DNA from: Clostridium porci
GTDB lineage: Bacteria > Bacillota > Clostridia > Lachnospirales > Lachnospiraceae
Direction: 5' to 3'
NCBI RefSeq assembly: GCF_009696375.1
Contig: NZ_VUMD01000006.1
Location: 175,906 to 239,905, forward strand
DNA: 64,000 bases
Shown here: positions 22,997 to 32,334 of the stretch, piece after piece
How the letters are laid out: every line of letters begins with the position of its first letter
Position numbering within the stretch: position 1 is the stretch's first letter
The notes under the pieces: model-generated
Database searches by the model: none
The model's input: the letters and a program-made list of their open reading frames with translations, nothing else
Told to the model about the DNA's origin: nothing
Program-made: the position numbers and the translations under genes

Positions 22997-23566
22997 CTAC
23001 GGGGAGGTTGAGACTCCCTTATGTTTACGTCCTGTGCCTGCGTCTTTCTTTGAAGCAGCGGTGCCTTTAGCAGACGTTCCTTTCTTCGGCGTTTTTTGCT
23101 CTGCCGCCTCTGTCTCTGGCTCCCGCTTTGCCGAACCTGTCTCTGATGCCTCTGGCTTCTGGCCTGTCAGCTCTGTTTCTTCCGTCTCCGGCTTCTTAAC
23201 AGCTTCTGCTGTTTTAGGCGCCTTCATTCCATCACACTCAGCATTTATCTTATTTTCCTGCTCCAGCTTTGCAGCTCCAGCCTCCGGCGGAGTTGGATCA
23301 CAAAAGGTATGTTCCACAAAACCGGTCGGTCTCGGAATAACCTTCCAGGAAACCAGCTTTTGATTTGCAGCTCCAAGTTGCCTTCCAGAGCTTACAGCAG
23401 CATTCACAGCGCCTACATCTCCGGCTATTTTTATAGTCATATATCCCAAACCTTTTGTATTTTCAATCTCTAGAAGCTGGATGTTGGCTGCTTTTACCAT
23501 GGTATCTGCCACTACAACCGCAGTGGACAGTCCCTGGATTTCAACCAACCCCAATGCCTGTTTCAT
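22997..23566 (-). CDS. BMC-H shell protein with long charged C-terminal tail
   Basis: Residues 1-90 are a BMC domain (ALGLVEIQGLSTAVVVADTM, TIKIAGDVGAVNAAVSSG, WKVIPRPTGFVE). Residues 95-189 are a low-complexity tail rich in Glu, Lys, Thr, Ala and Pro, acidic in the middle and strongly basic at the end (KKGTSAKGTAASKKDAGTGR). Such a tail is far longer than in PduA-type proteins and is predicted to be disordered. It may bind cargo, nucleic acid or a positioning factor. Confidence 0.85.
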   Translation of the reverse strand: MKQALGLVEIQGLSTAVVVADTMVKAANIQLLEIENTKGLGYMTIKIAGDVGAVNAAVSSGRQLGAANQKLVSWKVIPRPTGFVEHTFCDPTPPEAGAAKLEQENKINAECDGMKAPKTAEAVKKPETEETELTGQKPEASETGSAKREPETEAAEQKTPKKGTSAKGTAASKKDAGTGRKHKGVSTSP

Positions 23567-23587
23567 CCGATCACCTCACAATCCTGC

Positions 23588-24358
23588 TTATTTAAAGATA
23601 ATATTCAGGTACTTTGCCCTTTCCTTTGCCATATCTGTGACAATATCCTCTGGCTGCAGCTGCAAAACACCTTCAAAAGCCAGGGATTCAACATTGGAGG
23701 CTGTTATGACCCGCTTCCTTCCCCTGTTAGACGCTGCCGGCTTAAGAGGAAGAAAACCCGTCTTTACAGCTTGCCTGGCAGGCACCTTCTCCTTCTCCGC
23801 TTCCCGCTCAGCCAATTCATCCTTTCCGCAGATTTCAATTCCGTATTCCAGCACCTGCCTGTAATAGCCCATAATACGATTCACATAGGCAGGCTTTTCC
23901 TTTCCTGAAAATCTCGCCAGCCCTGAACGCAAAAGCAGAATTCTGCTTCCTCTTTCGATACAGTCTGCAATCCATGAGGTTTCAAATGTATCACTGATGC
24001 ACAACGCCGTCTTTACAAGCATATCTCTGGATACAACAGGAAACAGGCTGATGGCATCACCCAGATCCTCCGGCCTCTGGCGGCAGCGGTATACAATGCC
24101 TGCACAGGCTTTACAGCCCTTCAATCTTCCCTCATACCCCAGCTTTTTCCATGAAGCAGGTATGACCGGATATATTTCATATGAATTAGACGTTTCCATC
24201 TCATTTAGAAATTCTTCATATTTTTCATTCCAGGCACAAGCGCATATCATATAAAGCTTTCTCCGGCTTCTTAAACCGGTCATTATTTTTCTTTCAGCCT
24301 CCAGCGCGTACAGCGCACGCAGCACCAGTTCCTTTAGCCGTTCTTCACTGATCTCCAA
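23588..24358 (-). CDS. Microcompartment-associated flavoprotein-like protein
   Basis: In this 256-residue protein, residues 30-175 contain KLYMICACAWNEKYEEFLNE, YPVIPASWKKLG, LFPVVSRDMLVKTALCISDT and RILLLRSGLARFSGKE, a pattern I associate with flavoprotein-like proteins of glycyl-radical microcompartment loci. Residues 215-256 (RVITASNVESLAF, LQLQPEDIVTDMAKERAKYL) resemble the short ITxxDV...AIVTPLA module of EutQ-like proteins. Residues 1-25 form a helix (EISEERLKELVLRALYALEA) that could be a targeting peptide. The role is not established. Confidence 0.6.
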   Translation of the reverse strand: MEISEERLKELVLRALYALEAERKIMTGLRSRRKLYMICACAWNEKYEEFLNEMETSNSYEIYPVIPASWKKLGYEGRLKGCKACAGIVYRCRQRPEDLGDAISLFPVVSRDMLVKTALCISDTFETSWIADCIERGSRILLLRSGLARFSGKEKPAYVNRIMGYYRQVLEYGIEICGKDELAEREAEKEKVPARQAVKTGFLPLKPAASNRGRKRVITASNVESLAFEGVLQLQPEDIVTDMAKERAKYLNIIFK

Positions 24359-24441
24359 TAGCTCTCACCTCGTTTCAAAGGAATCCCCTTCCCAAGGGAT
24401 AAGGGTATTCCCTGACTGCGCCCTGCCTGCTGGCATTGCTC

Positions 24442-24720
24442 TTATTCAAGATGCAAAAGGAGCTTTTCAACATCTGTATGAGGACGCGGAATCACATGGG
24501 TGGAAACCACCTCTCCCACCGCTGACGCAGAAGCTGCGCCTGCGTCTGTAGCTGCCTTAACGGCGCCTACGTCTCCTCTTACCATAACAGTAACAAGACC
24601 TGAGCCTATTTTCTCATACCCTACCAGGGAAACATTGGCTGCCTTCACCATGGCGTCTGCTGCCTCGATAGCGCCAACTAATCCTCTCGTCTCAACCATA
24701 CCTAATGCGTCTGCGTTCAT
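24442..24720 (-). CDS. BMC-H shell protein (PduA-like)
   Basis: This 92-residue single BMC domain has [40 protein letters not shown] and [16 protein letters not shown] [18 protein letters not shown]. It is nearly identical to the protein at 19824-20105 through the first 60 residues. The two probably form mixed or interchangeable hexamers. Confidence 0.95.
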   Translation of the reverse strand: MNADALGMVETRGLVGAIEAADAMVKAANVSLVGYEKIGSGLVTVMVRGDVGAVKAATDAGAASASAVGEVVSTHVIPRPHTDVEKLLLHLE

Positions 24721-24767
24721 ATAGAGCCTCCTTAACTGATTTACTTATCTCTACGTATACCTTACAA

Positions 24768-25544
24768 TTAAATATACGGAGTTGTTGTAGACTTAGGTTC
24801 ATCTCCCAGTGCCCCTAACATCTTCTTGCCTGCGTCAATCGCTGCTCTTACCGCCTGCCTGACTGCTCCGGAATCACCGGTAAAGGTAAGAAGCACCTCA
24901 TTGGAATAGCTGGTGCCTCCAGCAGGCGAGCAATAGCCTACTACCTCTACATTGGCTGCCTTTACTGCAATATCTGCCAAAACAGTTCCGATTGCAGCAG
25001 GTCCAGCGCAGGTCATTCCAAAGGCTCTGCCTATGGGAGCTCCCAATGCCTTCTCCAGGCAGTAGCTGGCTCTTGCAGTGTACTGAAACTCCAGATGGCC
25101 CGCATCATTTACATACACATCTCCAAAGTATTTTGGCAACGCCTGAAGGGCAATCTCCACAGCTCTCCTTGCATCAGACACATCCTCTGCTCCAATATAG
25201 ATTAAGCTTCCATGTCCTGCGCCGCCCTTTGTATCTCTTGGCAGCTCCACAGAAATAATCTCTGTATTTGTCGCCTTTACAGCCTCATCAACCGCCCAAA
25301 TCTGAGGGCCTGCCCCGACTCTTCCGCCTATAATTCCAATGGAACGATATTTACCCAGCTTCATCACATCCACCAGCAGCGGATCTACGCTTGCGATTAC
25401 AAGGCCAATGGTATCTCCTATCGCCGTTCCCACAAATTCCGTAAGGCCAATACCTCCGCATCGTTCAGACCTGCTGTCCGTCTGCTGTATTCCCAACTCA
25501 TCAGAAACCTGCTGCATTACTTTCTCAATTAACTGTTGATCCAT
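24768..25544 (-). CDS. BMC-T tandem-domain shell protein (PduB/EutL-like trimer)
   Basis: This 258-residue protein contains two BMC folds in tandem: one from LTEFVGTAIGDTIGLVIASV to about residue 130, and one from APIGRAFGMTCAGPAAIGTV to about residue 245. The N-terminal 40 residues (IEKVMQQVSDELGI) form a PduB-like extension ending in a short helix. Trimeric BMC-T proteins may gate passage of larger molecules such as cofactors. It follows the activase gene directly, so shell and core enzymes are co-expressed. Confidence 0.92.
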   Translation of the reverse strand: MDQQLIEKVMQQVSDELGIQQTDSRSERCGGIGLTEFVGTAIGDTIGLVIASVDPLLVDVMKLGKYRSIGIIGGRVGAGPQIWAVDEAVKATNTEIISVELPRDTKGGAGHGSLIYIGAEDVSDARRAVEIALQALPKYFGDVYVNDAGHLEFQYTARASYCLEKALGAPIGRAFGMTCAGPAAIGTVLADIAVKAANVEVVGYCSPAGGTSYSNEVLLTFTGDSGAVRQAVRAAIDAGKKMLGALGDEPKSTTTPYI

Positions 25545-25571
25545 TCTTCTTCCTCCATTCTCAAATCCTGT

Positions 25572-26489
25572 CTACCCGCCGATTACACAGCAAAAGCCAT
25601 AGCTTTCAACCGCGGCCTTACATTCCTCCAATTCCTCCGGCTGCAGCGGCTTTGCATGCTTCATAAGATAAGCCCTGCCCATTAATTCGTACTTATTTGC
25701 TCCGAAGGAATGATAGGGGAGCAAATGTATGGTTCTTATATTTGTCAGTGTCCTTGCGTATTCCGCTATTTTCTTAATTGCCTCTATAGAAAAATTAAAA
25801 CCTGGAATTACCGGAACACGGATTACCGTATTGGAAATCCGGCTTATCCTGGGAGCGTTTTTTAAAACCAGCTTATTGTCAGCTCCTGTGTGCTTTTTAT
25901 GCTGGGCTTCGTCCATATGCTTTATATCCAGAAGCACTGTATCTGTATAGGGAATTACCTTCTCAATCGCCTGACTGCTTCCTATACCCGTCGTCTCGAT
26001 TGCAGTATTCCAGCCCTGTCCTTTACATGCCTGCAAAAGTCCAGCCGCAAATTCATACTGCATAAGAGGCTCACCGCCGGATAAGGTGATACCGCCGCCA
26101 GAACGCCGGTAGGTGGTGGCGTCCTTCTTAAGCTCCTGAACCACCTGCTGAACGGACATCCTCCTTCCCTTAAGCGTCAGAGCTCCCGAAGGACAGGAGT
26201 TAACACATTCACCGCAGCCCACGCACCTGTCCCGGTTAATCCAGCTCCTGTTATCCGGGCCAATGGCTCCCTGTTTGCAGGCCGCTATACAACGGCCGCA
26301 ATGAAAGCAATTCTCCCTTTTATACATAACAACAGGCTCCATATTCTGAGATTCAGGATTGCTGCACCACTGGCAGGAAAGAGGGCAGCCTTTCAAAAAT
26401 ACAATGGTTCGGATTCCCGGTCCATCATGCAGGGAAAACCTCTGGATATCAAAGACGATTCCCGTTAAATTATAATTAATTGAATCCAT
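25572..26489 (-). CDS. Glycyl-radical enzyme activase (radical SAM)
   Basis: In this 305-residue protein the radical-SAM cluster motif CX3CX2C is at C35, C39 and C42 (GCPLSCQWCSNPES). Two ferredoxin-type clusters follow at C61/C64/C67/C71 and C89/C92/C95/C99. SGGEPL and the following core fit the activase family. It cleaves AdoMet to a 5'-deoxyadenosyl radical and abstracts hydrogen from Gly831 of the dehydratase encoded just upstream. The AdoMet synthetase in the same operon probably supplies the substrate. Confidence 0.95.
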   Translation of the reverse strand: MDSINYNLTGIVFDIQRFSLHDGPGIRTIVFLKGCPLSCQWCSNPESQNMEPVVMYKRENCFHCGRCIAACKQGAIGPDNRSWINRDRCVGCGECVNSCPSGALTLKGRRMSVQQVVQELKKDATTYRRSGGGITLSGGEPLMQYEFAAGLLQACKGQGWNTAIETTGIGSSQAIEKVIPYTDTVLLDIKHMDEAQHKKHTGADNKLVLKNAPRISRISNTVIRVPVIPGFNFSIEAIKKIAEYARTLTNIRTIHLLPYHSFGANKYELMGRAYLMKHAKPLQPEELEECKAAVESYGFCCVIGG

Positions 26490-26524
26490 ACCGTTCCCCC
26501 TTATTCTTTTCCTTTAAAACGTGA

Positions 26525-29092
26525 CTAAAAGGCTTGCTCTGTACGGCTGATAATATCGTCCTGAACCTCTTTTGCCAGCACAGTAAACTGGGCGCTGTAG
26601 CCTGCAACACGCACCACAAGATCCTTATATTGCTCTGGATTTGCCTGGGCAGCAAGAAGGGTATCCTTGTCTATAACATTAAACTGTACATGCATGCCCT
26701 TATGGTCAAAATAGGAGCGGACTACAGAAGCAAAACGCATCAGGCCCTGGTCTCCCGCAAGCGCGGAGGGAATGAACTTCTGATTATACAGCGTACCATT
26801 GGAATAGTTTGCATGATCCAGCTTCGCTACGGACATAGCCGCTGCTGTAGGCCCATTGGTATCCTTGCCCTGTCTTGGGGATACCCCGTCTGCCAGAGGC
26901 TCCTTTGCAAGCCTTCCGTCCGGAAGAGCTGAAACATCCTTTCCGAACAATACGTTAGCAGATACAGGATAGCATCCGGCCTGAAACTGACCTCCCCTCG
27001 GATTCCTGTATTTTTCTACTTCATAAGAATAAATCTGTCCACAGCGTCTTGCTATCATATCTACTTCATCATCATCATTTCCAAACCAGGGGGTATTTTC
27101 CATAATCCTTCTGATATTGGCATAATCAGCGTTAACGCAGGCTGCCTCTGCCTTTACAGGCTCTGATGCAGAAGGCCAGCGGCAGGCCTGAGCCGGGGCG
27201 GAGCATGCCAGCTGCGCCTGAAGATCAGCCAGATTAATCGAGCCATTATTGCTGAGAATACGCTTAACCGCCTCATAAATCCGGGCTTCATCGGAGCAGT
27301 TGCCTTCAGAACTTGCTTCTGCACAGGAATACCCGAAATTATTGTCCATAGCCTCCTTCAGCTGGGCCATGGTAACCTCCTTGCTTTCAAATACGTGCTT
27401 CTTAATGGCATACAAAGAATCGCCTGAATCGGCTACACCAAAGGCCTGAGGGCCTGTAAAGTTATAAATGGCACCGCCCTCCTGGACACTTTTCCCTCTT
27501 CCAATGCAATCATCAACTAGAGCAGACAGGAAGGGAAGAGGCGCTCTCTGAGCATGCGCAAAATCAACACAGTTGTCAGCCTCAGCCAGATGATATACAA
27601 AATATTCCATCTGCTTCTTATAAGCGGCAAAAATATCTTCCATACAAGTAAAGGAGGTCATATCACCGGTTGCAGGGCCTAACTGCTTATCTCCCACCTT
27701 GCCGTTGTTAAGCGTAATTTCCAGAACCTTAGCAATGTTAAAAAATGCCGCATCATGCCAGCCCTCTGTCTTGTGTGGGCACTGCGGTTCCACACATCCG
27801 ATAATGCAGTAGTTTCTCGCGTCAGCCAGGGATACGCCTCTATTGCACAAGGAAGGAATAATAACCTCGTCATTGTACATAGCAGGAACCCCAAGCCCCA
27901 GCCGGGTTACTTCGCAAGCTCTGTACAAAAATTCATCTGGCGTATTCTGATGCACACGGACAGAGAAGGAAGGCGCCGGAAGCTTCACATGGGCAACCGC
28001 CTCCATACACATATAAGACACATCATTTGTCGCGTCCAGCCCATCCTCAGTCTGCCCTCCTACAATCAGATTCTGGAATACGGCATATCCTGCGAATGCC
28101 TGCGCAGAAATCTCATCACGGGTCTTATTCACATCATTGAGCTTAACCCAGATACAGTCAATCAATTCCTGCGCAAATTCCCTTGAAATGTTTGTATCCG
28201 CCTTAAGGAAGGGATACATATACTGATCGAAACGTCCCGGGGAAATCGAATGTCCGTTGGCTTCTATCTGAATCAATATCTGTACAAACCAAAACGCCTG
28301 GCAGGCCTCGTAAAAATTAGAAGCCCCCCGTTCAGGAACCCTGTCACAGTTAGCCGCAATTTGAAGCAGCTCCGCCTTTCTGACAGGATTCGGGCAGTCT
28401 GCCGCCAGTTCTCTGGCCTTAGACGCATAGCGGTGTGCAAAATTAATTGCCGCCGTATATGTAATAACAAGAGCCTCATAAAAGTTTTTCTTCTTAATGT
28501 ACTCTGGATCGCTGGTATCCAGCTTATCCATAGCGTCAATCACCTGTTTGATGATTCCTGTAAAGCCGATTGTGAGAACCTTACCATAATCCACACATAC
28601 ATGACCTACGCCTCCGTAGAAATAGTTGCCTACTGTAAACACGCCGTTTGCGATACAGTCCTTTGTCTCCTGAGACATATAGGAATCAGCCAGCGCACTG
28701 GTAGTCCTTCCCTCCCAGTACTTGAAGGCCTCGTGCAGCTCTGACGCTGTCTCTTTAGGTATCTGAAAGGGATCTGCGATTCTGGTTCCCATTGTTTCAA
28801 ATTCTTTTTCAACCCAGTCAAAAGAAAACTCCGGGCAAATCTCGGTAGAGCGAAGGTTCTTTGTAATGGCTCCTACTATCAGCTCATCCTCATGAATGGT
28901 AACTGGAAGATTGTTGAAAATTTTCTCCGCGGCCTTGGCGCGTCTCATAATGGGAGACAGGCCCTCCGTCTCTTTATAAGCTTCCGTTACCAGAACCGCT
29001 CTCTCAGACTCAACACATGGGACAGCGTCCACGATTGCCCTTTTAAGCCGCTTCACTCTCTCGGTTGGTTCCGTAAACCCTTTTGCTAACAT
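26525..29092 (-). CDS. Glycyl-radical diol dehydratase (B12-independent 1,2-propanediol/glycerol type)
   Basis: From the ATG at 29092 (AGGAGG six bases upstream) this is an 855-residue enzyme. The catalytic C433 and E435 are in IIGCVEPQ, D447 in EGWHDAAFF, H164 in GVGHV and H281/S282 in NGHSIS. These are the same numbers as known for Clostridium butyricum DhaB1. The glycyl radical site is G831 (VRVAGYSAQF), 68 positions later than in DhaB1, because residues of about 588-655 are an insertion rich in Cys and Ala. CutC choline lyase has a different sequence after GCVEPQ, so choline is unlikely. It dehydrates 1,2-propanediol to propionaldehyde, or glycerol to 3-hydroxypropionaldehyde. Confidence 0.92.
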   Translation of the reverse strand: MLAKGFTEPTERVKRLKRAIVDAVPCVESERAVLVTEAYKETEGLSPIMRRAKAAEKIFNNLPVTIHEDELIVGAITKNLRSTEICPEFSFDWVEKEFETMGTRIADPFQIPKETASELHEAFKYWEGRTTSALADSYMSQETKDCIANGVFTVGNYFYGGVGHVCVDYGKVLTIGFTGIIKQVIDAMDKLDTSDPEYIKKKNFYEALVITYTAAINFAHRYASKARELAADCPNPVRKAELLQIAANCDRVPERGASNFYEACQAFWFVQILIQIEANGHSISPGRFDQYMYPFLKADTNISREFAQELIDCIWVKLNDVNKTRDEISAQAFAGYAVFQNLIVGGQTEDGLDATNDVSYMCMEAVAHVKLPAPSFSVRVHQNTPDEFLYRACEVTRLGLGVPAMYNDEVIIPSLCNRGVSLADARNYCIIGCVEPQCPHKTEGWHDAAFFNIAKVLEITLNNGKVGDKQLGPATGDMTSFTCMEDIFAAYKKQMEYFVYHLAEADNCVDFAHAQRAPLPFLSALVDDCIGRGKSVQEGGAIYNFTGPQAFGVADSGDSLYAIKKHVFESKEVTMAQLKEAMDNNFGYSCAEASSEGNCSDEARIYEAVKRILSNNGSINLADLQAQLACSAPAQACRWPSASEPVKAEAACVNADYANIRRIMENTPWFGNDDDEVDMIARRCGQIYSYEVEKYRNPRGGQFQAGCYPVSANVLFGKDVSALPDGRLAKEPLADGVSPRQGKDTNGPTAAAMSVAKLDHANYSNGTLYNQKFIPSALAGDQGLMRFASVVRSYFDHKGMHVQFNVIDKDTLLAAQANPEQYKDLVVRVAGYSAQFTVLAKEVQDDIISRTEQAF

Positions 29093-29225
29093 AAACATCC
29101 TCCTTTTATAATTTTATAGTTCCTCTTGCCTTCCATCATACCCCACTCACTGCTGAAACCAAGCATATTATCAAAACGTAAAAAATGAAACATACAGACT
29201 TTTACACAGATGCTTCAGATGCAGG

Positions 29226-29798
29226 TTATATTGCAGTAATTTCTAAAAGCTTTATAAAGCCCTTCAGCAGTTCCACATTCCCCGGCCAGGCAGGAGCAGT
29301 GACCAAATTTTCATGTATCACCGCCTCCCAGGGCTCCTTTTCCACAAAGATACCTCCCACCGCCAATACCTCCGGCTTAACAGCAGGATACGCTGTTACC
29401 CTTTTCTCTCTCAGCACATGAGCCGCTGTCAAGATCTGCACTCCGTGGCAGATAGCCGCTACCGGTTTTTTAAGATCCATAAAAAAATGTACAATATCCA
29501 AAACCCTGTAATCCAGCCGCAGATATTCCGGGGCTCTTCCCCCTGTAAGGAACAGCCCGTCATACCCCTCCAGCTTCAAATAATCAAAGGAAGCATTAAG
29601 CGCAAAATTATGTCCCTGTTTTTCAGAATAGGTCTGATCCCCTTCAAAATCATGAACGGCTGTTTTAATTTTGTCACCCGCCTTCTTGTCAGGACATACC
29701 ACATCCACCTCCGCACCAATTACCTTAAGAGCCTGGTACGGAACCATAACCTCATAATCCTCCGTATAGTCGCCTGCCAGCATCAGCACTCGCTTCAT
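29226..29798 (-). CDS. DJ-1/PfpI family protein heading the microcompartment operon
   Basis: This 190-residue protein has the nucleophile-elbow Cys in AICHGVQIL and an acidic partner in DYTEDYEVM, plus [11 protein letters not shown], as in PfpI/YhbO-type proteins. Members act as glyoxalases, deglycase-like or chaperone proteins. It is oriented with the operon and sits 134 bp upstream of the dehydratase. A role in removing reactive aldehydes is plausible but is inference from position. It could also be an independent stress gene. Confidence 0.8.
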   Translation of the reverse strand: MKRVLMLAGDYTEDYEVMVPYQALKVIGAEVDVVCPDKKAGDKIKTAVHDFEGDQTYSEKQGHNFALNASFDYLKLEGYDGLFLTGGRAPEYLRLDYRVLDIVHFFMDLKKPVAAICHGVQILTAAHVLREKRVTAYPAVKPEVLAVGGIFVEKEPWEAVIHENLVTAPAWPGNVELLKGFIKLLEITAI

Positions 29799-29867
29799 CC
29801 AACTCCTCCTCTTCTCACTTCAACAACAGCCCATCACCCTCAGCCTTGCATCTGACCTTTTTTTACT

Positions 29868-29873
29868 ATTGTA
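29868..29873 (-). promoter_or_regulatory. Candidate operon promoter -10 (TACAAT)
   Basis: TACAAT reads leftward about 70 bp before the DJ-1-like gene. No good -35 lies 16-18 bp upstream, which would fit an activator-dependent promoter. A second weak candidate (TTGGTT, 16 bp, TATGAT) lies in the 29099-29225 gap before the dehydratase. Confidence 0.35.
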
Positions 29874-30024
29874 GCATGAAGCTAACCGTTTATTTAGGCA
29901 TTAGGCAAACCTATTTTGTGTACTTTACAAACCTTTTCTTTCAAATCCTTTGCATAAGCCCAGTAAAACCAGAATAAACGCATACGAGCAATGTCCCAAG
30001 AACGCCTAAAACAGAAGCCTTCAC

Positions 30025-30063
30025 AAAAAGAAAAAACGGCATAGCCACGAATGACTATGCCGT
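30025..30063 (-). terminator. Terminator of the glycan-use operon
   Basis: ACGGCATAG (30036-30044) pairs with CTATGCCGT (30055-30063). Reading leftward the stem is followed by TTTTTTCTTTTTG, so it ends transcripts from the GH16 gene 50 bp away. The rest of the 29799-30112 gap holds no convincing gene. Confidence 0.8.
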
Positions 30064-30112
30064 GATTTATTAAAGAGCGGCTCTGATCCACTCCGCTTCC
30101 TTATCTGCTCGT

Positions 30113-32191
30113 TTATTGGATAACCTCAACTGGTAAAGCAGCCAAAACTTCCCTTGTCTGTCCTTCATTTGCCGGATTTATAAAAGCAGCATTATATACG
30201 GCTGTTTTTGTATCTAACGATTTCTGCGGATTCTTCCATGACCATCCTTCCGGCAATGAAACCGTAGATAACTTCTCTCCTTCCTTACCTGTTAAGGCGT
30301 TAGGCAATACCACTAATTTTAAAGATTTTCTTACAAGCTTTTGCCCTGGTGTAACTTTGCCCGTAATATCATCCGTTGTCGATTCTGGAACAGCCGTATA
30401 ATGAATCTGATACACACCCTCTTTCAGGTCAGGTAAATTTTGAAGCTTTCCTCTATCACTGGAGCTGGAATAAATTAAGCTTACCTTTGTTTGTCCAGTT
30501 CCGTTTTCGCCAATACCATTATTCACAAACATATACTCATCTTCAATGGAAAAACGCACCTCATATTGAGACGTTGAATCCTTCAGCTGAACATATTTTA
30601 ACAAATCGGCATCCTTTAATGCCTGCCCCTTCACAACCGTAATCGTCTGATTCCCTTCATCCAGCTTAGGCTCTAGTTTAGGAATCCCTGCGTAATAAGC
30701 CTGCGCTGCTGCCGCCTGTTGACTATCCTGAGACCATTTTACCCAATCAATTATGAATCGTGTATTATCTTCCGCCAAATATGTGCCGGCATCTCCGGCC
30801 CAATTTCCACCGGTTGCCAAATTTAATTGAATGTATTGGGGCCTGCATAAGCTTTCTTTTGCAGCCCGCATCTGAGCATCTGTTAAATCCTTAAAGTAAA
30901 TCACATTATAGATTTCATTGTCAAGATACCATTCTATTTTTGTATCCGTCCAGTTAATTCCATAAATATGATATTCCTTTGAAAGATTTTCTTTTAATGT
31001 TGCATTTCCACTGGTAGCATTATCGTAGTTTTGGCCATAGCTTCCATCCTTATCAAGATCTGCGGTATCACTCCAATAAAAATGCGGTGTTCCGTAAACG
31101 GTTTTATTGCTTTGCCCACCCATGGGAGCTTCCCCCGCAGCCAAGCGTGCGTCTGTTGGCCCTCCAATTATTTCCATAATATCAATTTCGCCGCAGGAGG
31201 GCCAGCCATAGGCCTGTCCCTTATCTGCTAATCCATCCATTGAAAAATCAGCTCCAAGCGTCCAAAACGCCGGGAAAGCCCCTTTCCCTTCTGGAAGCTT
31301 TGCACGCATTTCAAGACGTCCATATAAGAACTCCTTTTGTCCCACTGTTCTCACACTGCCAGAATTGTAAATAATTCTTCTTGCTTTATTTCCACCAGAT
31401 GGATTCATATAATGGTAAGCTTCCGGGCGTTTTGTCGCTTTTAAAATCAGGTTGCCATCCTGCACAGAAACATTCTCTTTATTATTGACATAATGCTGCT
31501 GTTCATTCCCCCTGATACGGCCTAGTTCATAGCCCCAAACCTCTTGATCCAGAGCGTTTCCATTAAAATCATCCACCCATTTTTCAACCACTTCTGACAG
31601 CTGTTCCTCTGCCACAAATACATCGTCGATACTTACAGCCGCATTTGTACAAGCAGGCGTTGTACTCTCTGCCCATTTTACCAATCCAACTATGACTGAC
31701 TTTTTACCATGCGCCGGTGTAAACTCCATTTCAACCTCTTGCCAGCCCTTTGTTTTGGAAAGCTCAAGTTGTTTAAAGCTGCCGTCAAGTCCATACTTCA
31801 CGACTAAGAACACACCCGATACAGCTTCCTCAAGCGTATCTACCTTAACCTTCGCAGTTAATTTATAATTTTTCCCACCTTCCACATCTATCCTTTGAAT
31901 CAAATAATCATCAAAGGTTCCTTGAGAAATACTACCATAATAATTATTTCCGGCCCGTTTATTTACAGAGCCATTCCCGCCTTCCTTCACTGCCCAATTC
32001 GAATCCTTGCTGAAATCTCCATTAAATACATGATTCAAATCTCCATATTTTATCCCTTTGCCAAAGTTTCCTGAATGATTTTCTGTACGAACCGTTCCAT
32101 CATTAGCCATTGTTGTATAAACACCCTTACTTATCACAATAGCCGCGCTTAATAAAGAAACCAACAGCCTGCTCCATTTTGTTCTGCTCAT
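30113..32191 (-). CDS. Secreted GH16 beta-glucanase with N-terminal CBM-like domain
   Basis: From the ATG at 32191 (AGGAG five bases upstream) it is 692 residues. Residues 1-30 are a signal peptide (RLLVSLLSAAIVISKGVYTT). Residues 45-180 are a CBM4/9-type jelly roll (HVFNGDFSKDSNWAVKEGGN, YKLTAKVKVD). Residues 185-500 are a family 16 glycoside hydrolase with the catalytic ExDxxE in GEIDIMEIIG. The last 190 residues are beta-rich and unassigned. GH16 enzymes of this type cut beta-1,3- or mixed-linkage glucans. It ends the operon with the sugar importer, so products are probably taken up. Confidence 0.9.
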   Translation of the reverse strand: MSRTKWSRLLVSLLSAAIVISKGVYTTMANDGTVRTENHSGNFGKGIKYGDLNHVFNGDFSKDSNWAVKEGGNGSVNKRAGNNYYGSISQGTFDDYLIQRIDVEGGKNYKLTAKVKVDTLEEAVSGVFLVVKYGLDGSFKQLELSKTKGWQEVEMEFTPAHGKKSVIVGLVKWAESTTPACTNAAVSIDDVFVAEEQLSEVVEKWVDDFNGNALDQEVWGYELGRIRGNEQQHYVNNKENVSVQDGNLILKATKRPEAYHYMNPSGGNKARRIIYNSGSVRTVGQKEFLYGRLEMRAKLPEGKGAFPAFWTLGADFSMDGLADKGQAYGWPSCGEIDIMEIIGGPTDARLAAGEAPMGGQSNKTVYGTPHFYWSDTADLDKDGSYGQNYDNATSGNATLKENLSKEYHIYGINWTDTKIEWYLDNEIYNVIYFKDLTDAQMRAAKESLCRPQYIQLNLATGGNWAGDAGTYLAEDNTRFIIDWVKWSQDSQQAAAAQAYYAGIPKLEPKLDEGNQTITVVKGQALKDADLLKYVQLKDSTSQYEVRFSIEDEYMFVNNGIGENGTGQTKVSLIYSSSSDRGKLQNLPDLKEGVYQIHYTAVPESTTDDITGKVTPGQKLVRKSLKLVVLPNALTGKEGEKLSTVSLPEGWSWKNPQKSLDTKTAVYNAAFINPANEGQTREVLAALPVEVIQ

Positions 32192-32334
32192 GCGCTCTCC
32201 TTTCCCATTTCTGTTCCCATAAAAAGCATCCTGCTCTCCAATTCCTCTCCATTCTCCAAAAGCAGAGGCCATCTCTTCCGTATTTCAATATATCAAGCTC
32301 GCAGCAACCAGCTCTCCATTCATAAAGTAATTCA

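Noticed and set aside
26525..29092. Choline trimethylamine-lyase (CutC) identity for the glycyl-radical enzyme
   Set aside because: GCVEPQ is shared, but the following EGWHDAAFF with D447 and the H164/H281/S282 set are those of diol dehydratases; the CutC residues in this region differ.
29894..30091. Leftward frame of 65 codons
   Set aside because: It contains the terminator stem at 30036-30063 and has no ribosome site or recognisable composition.
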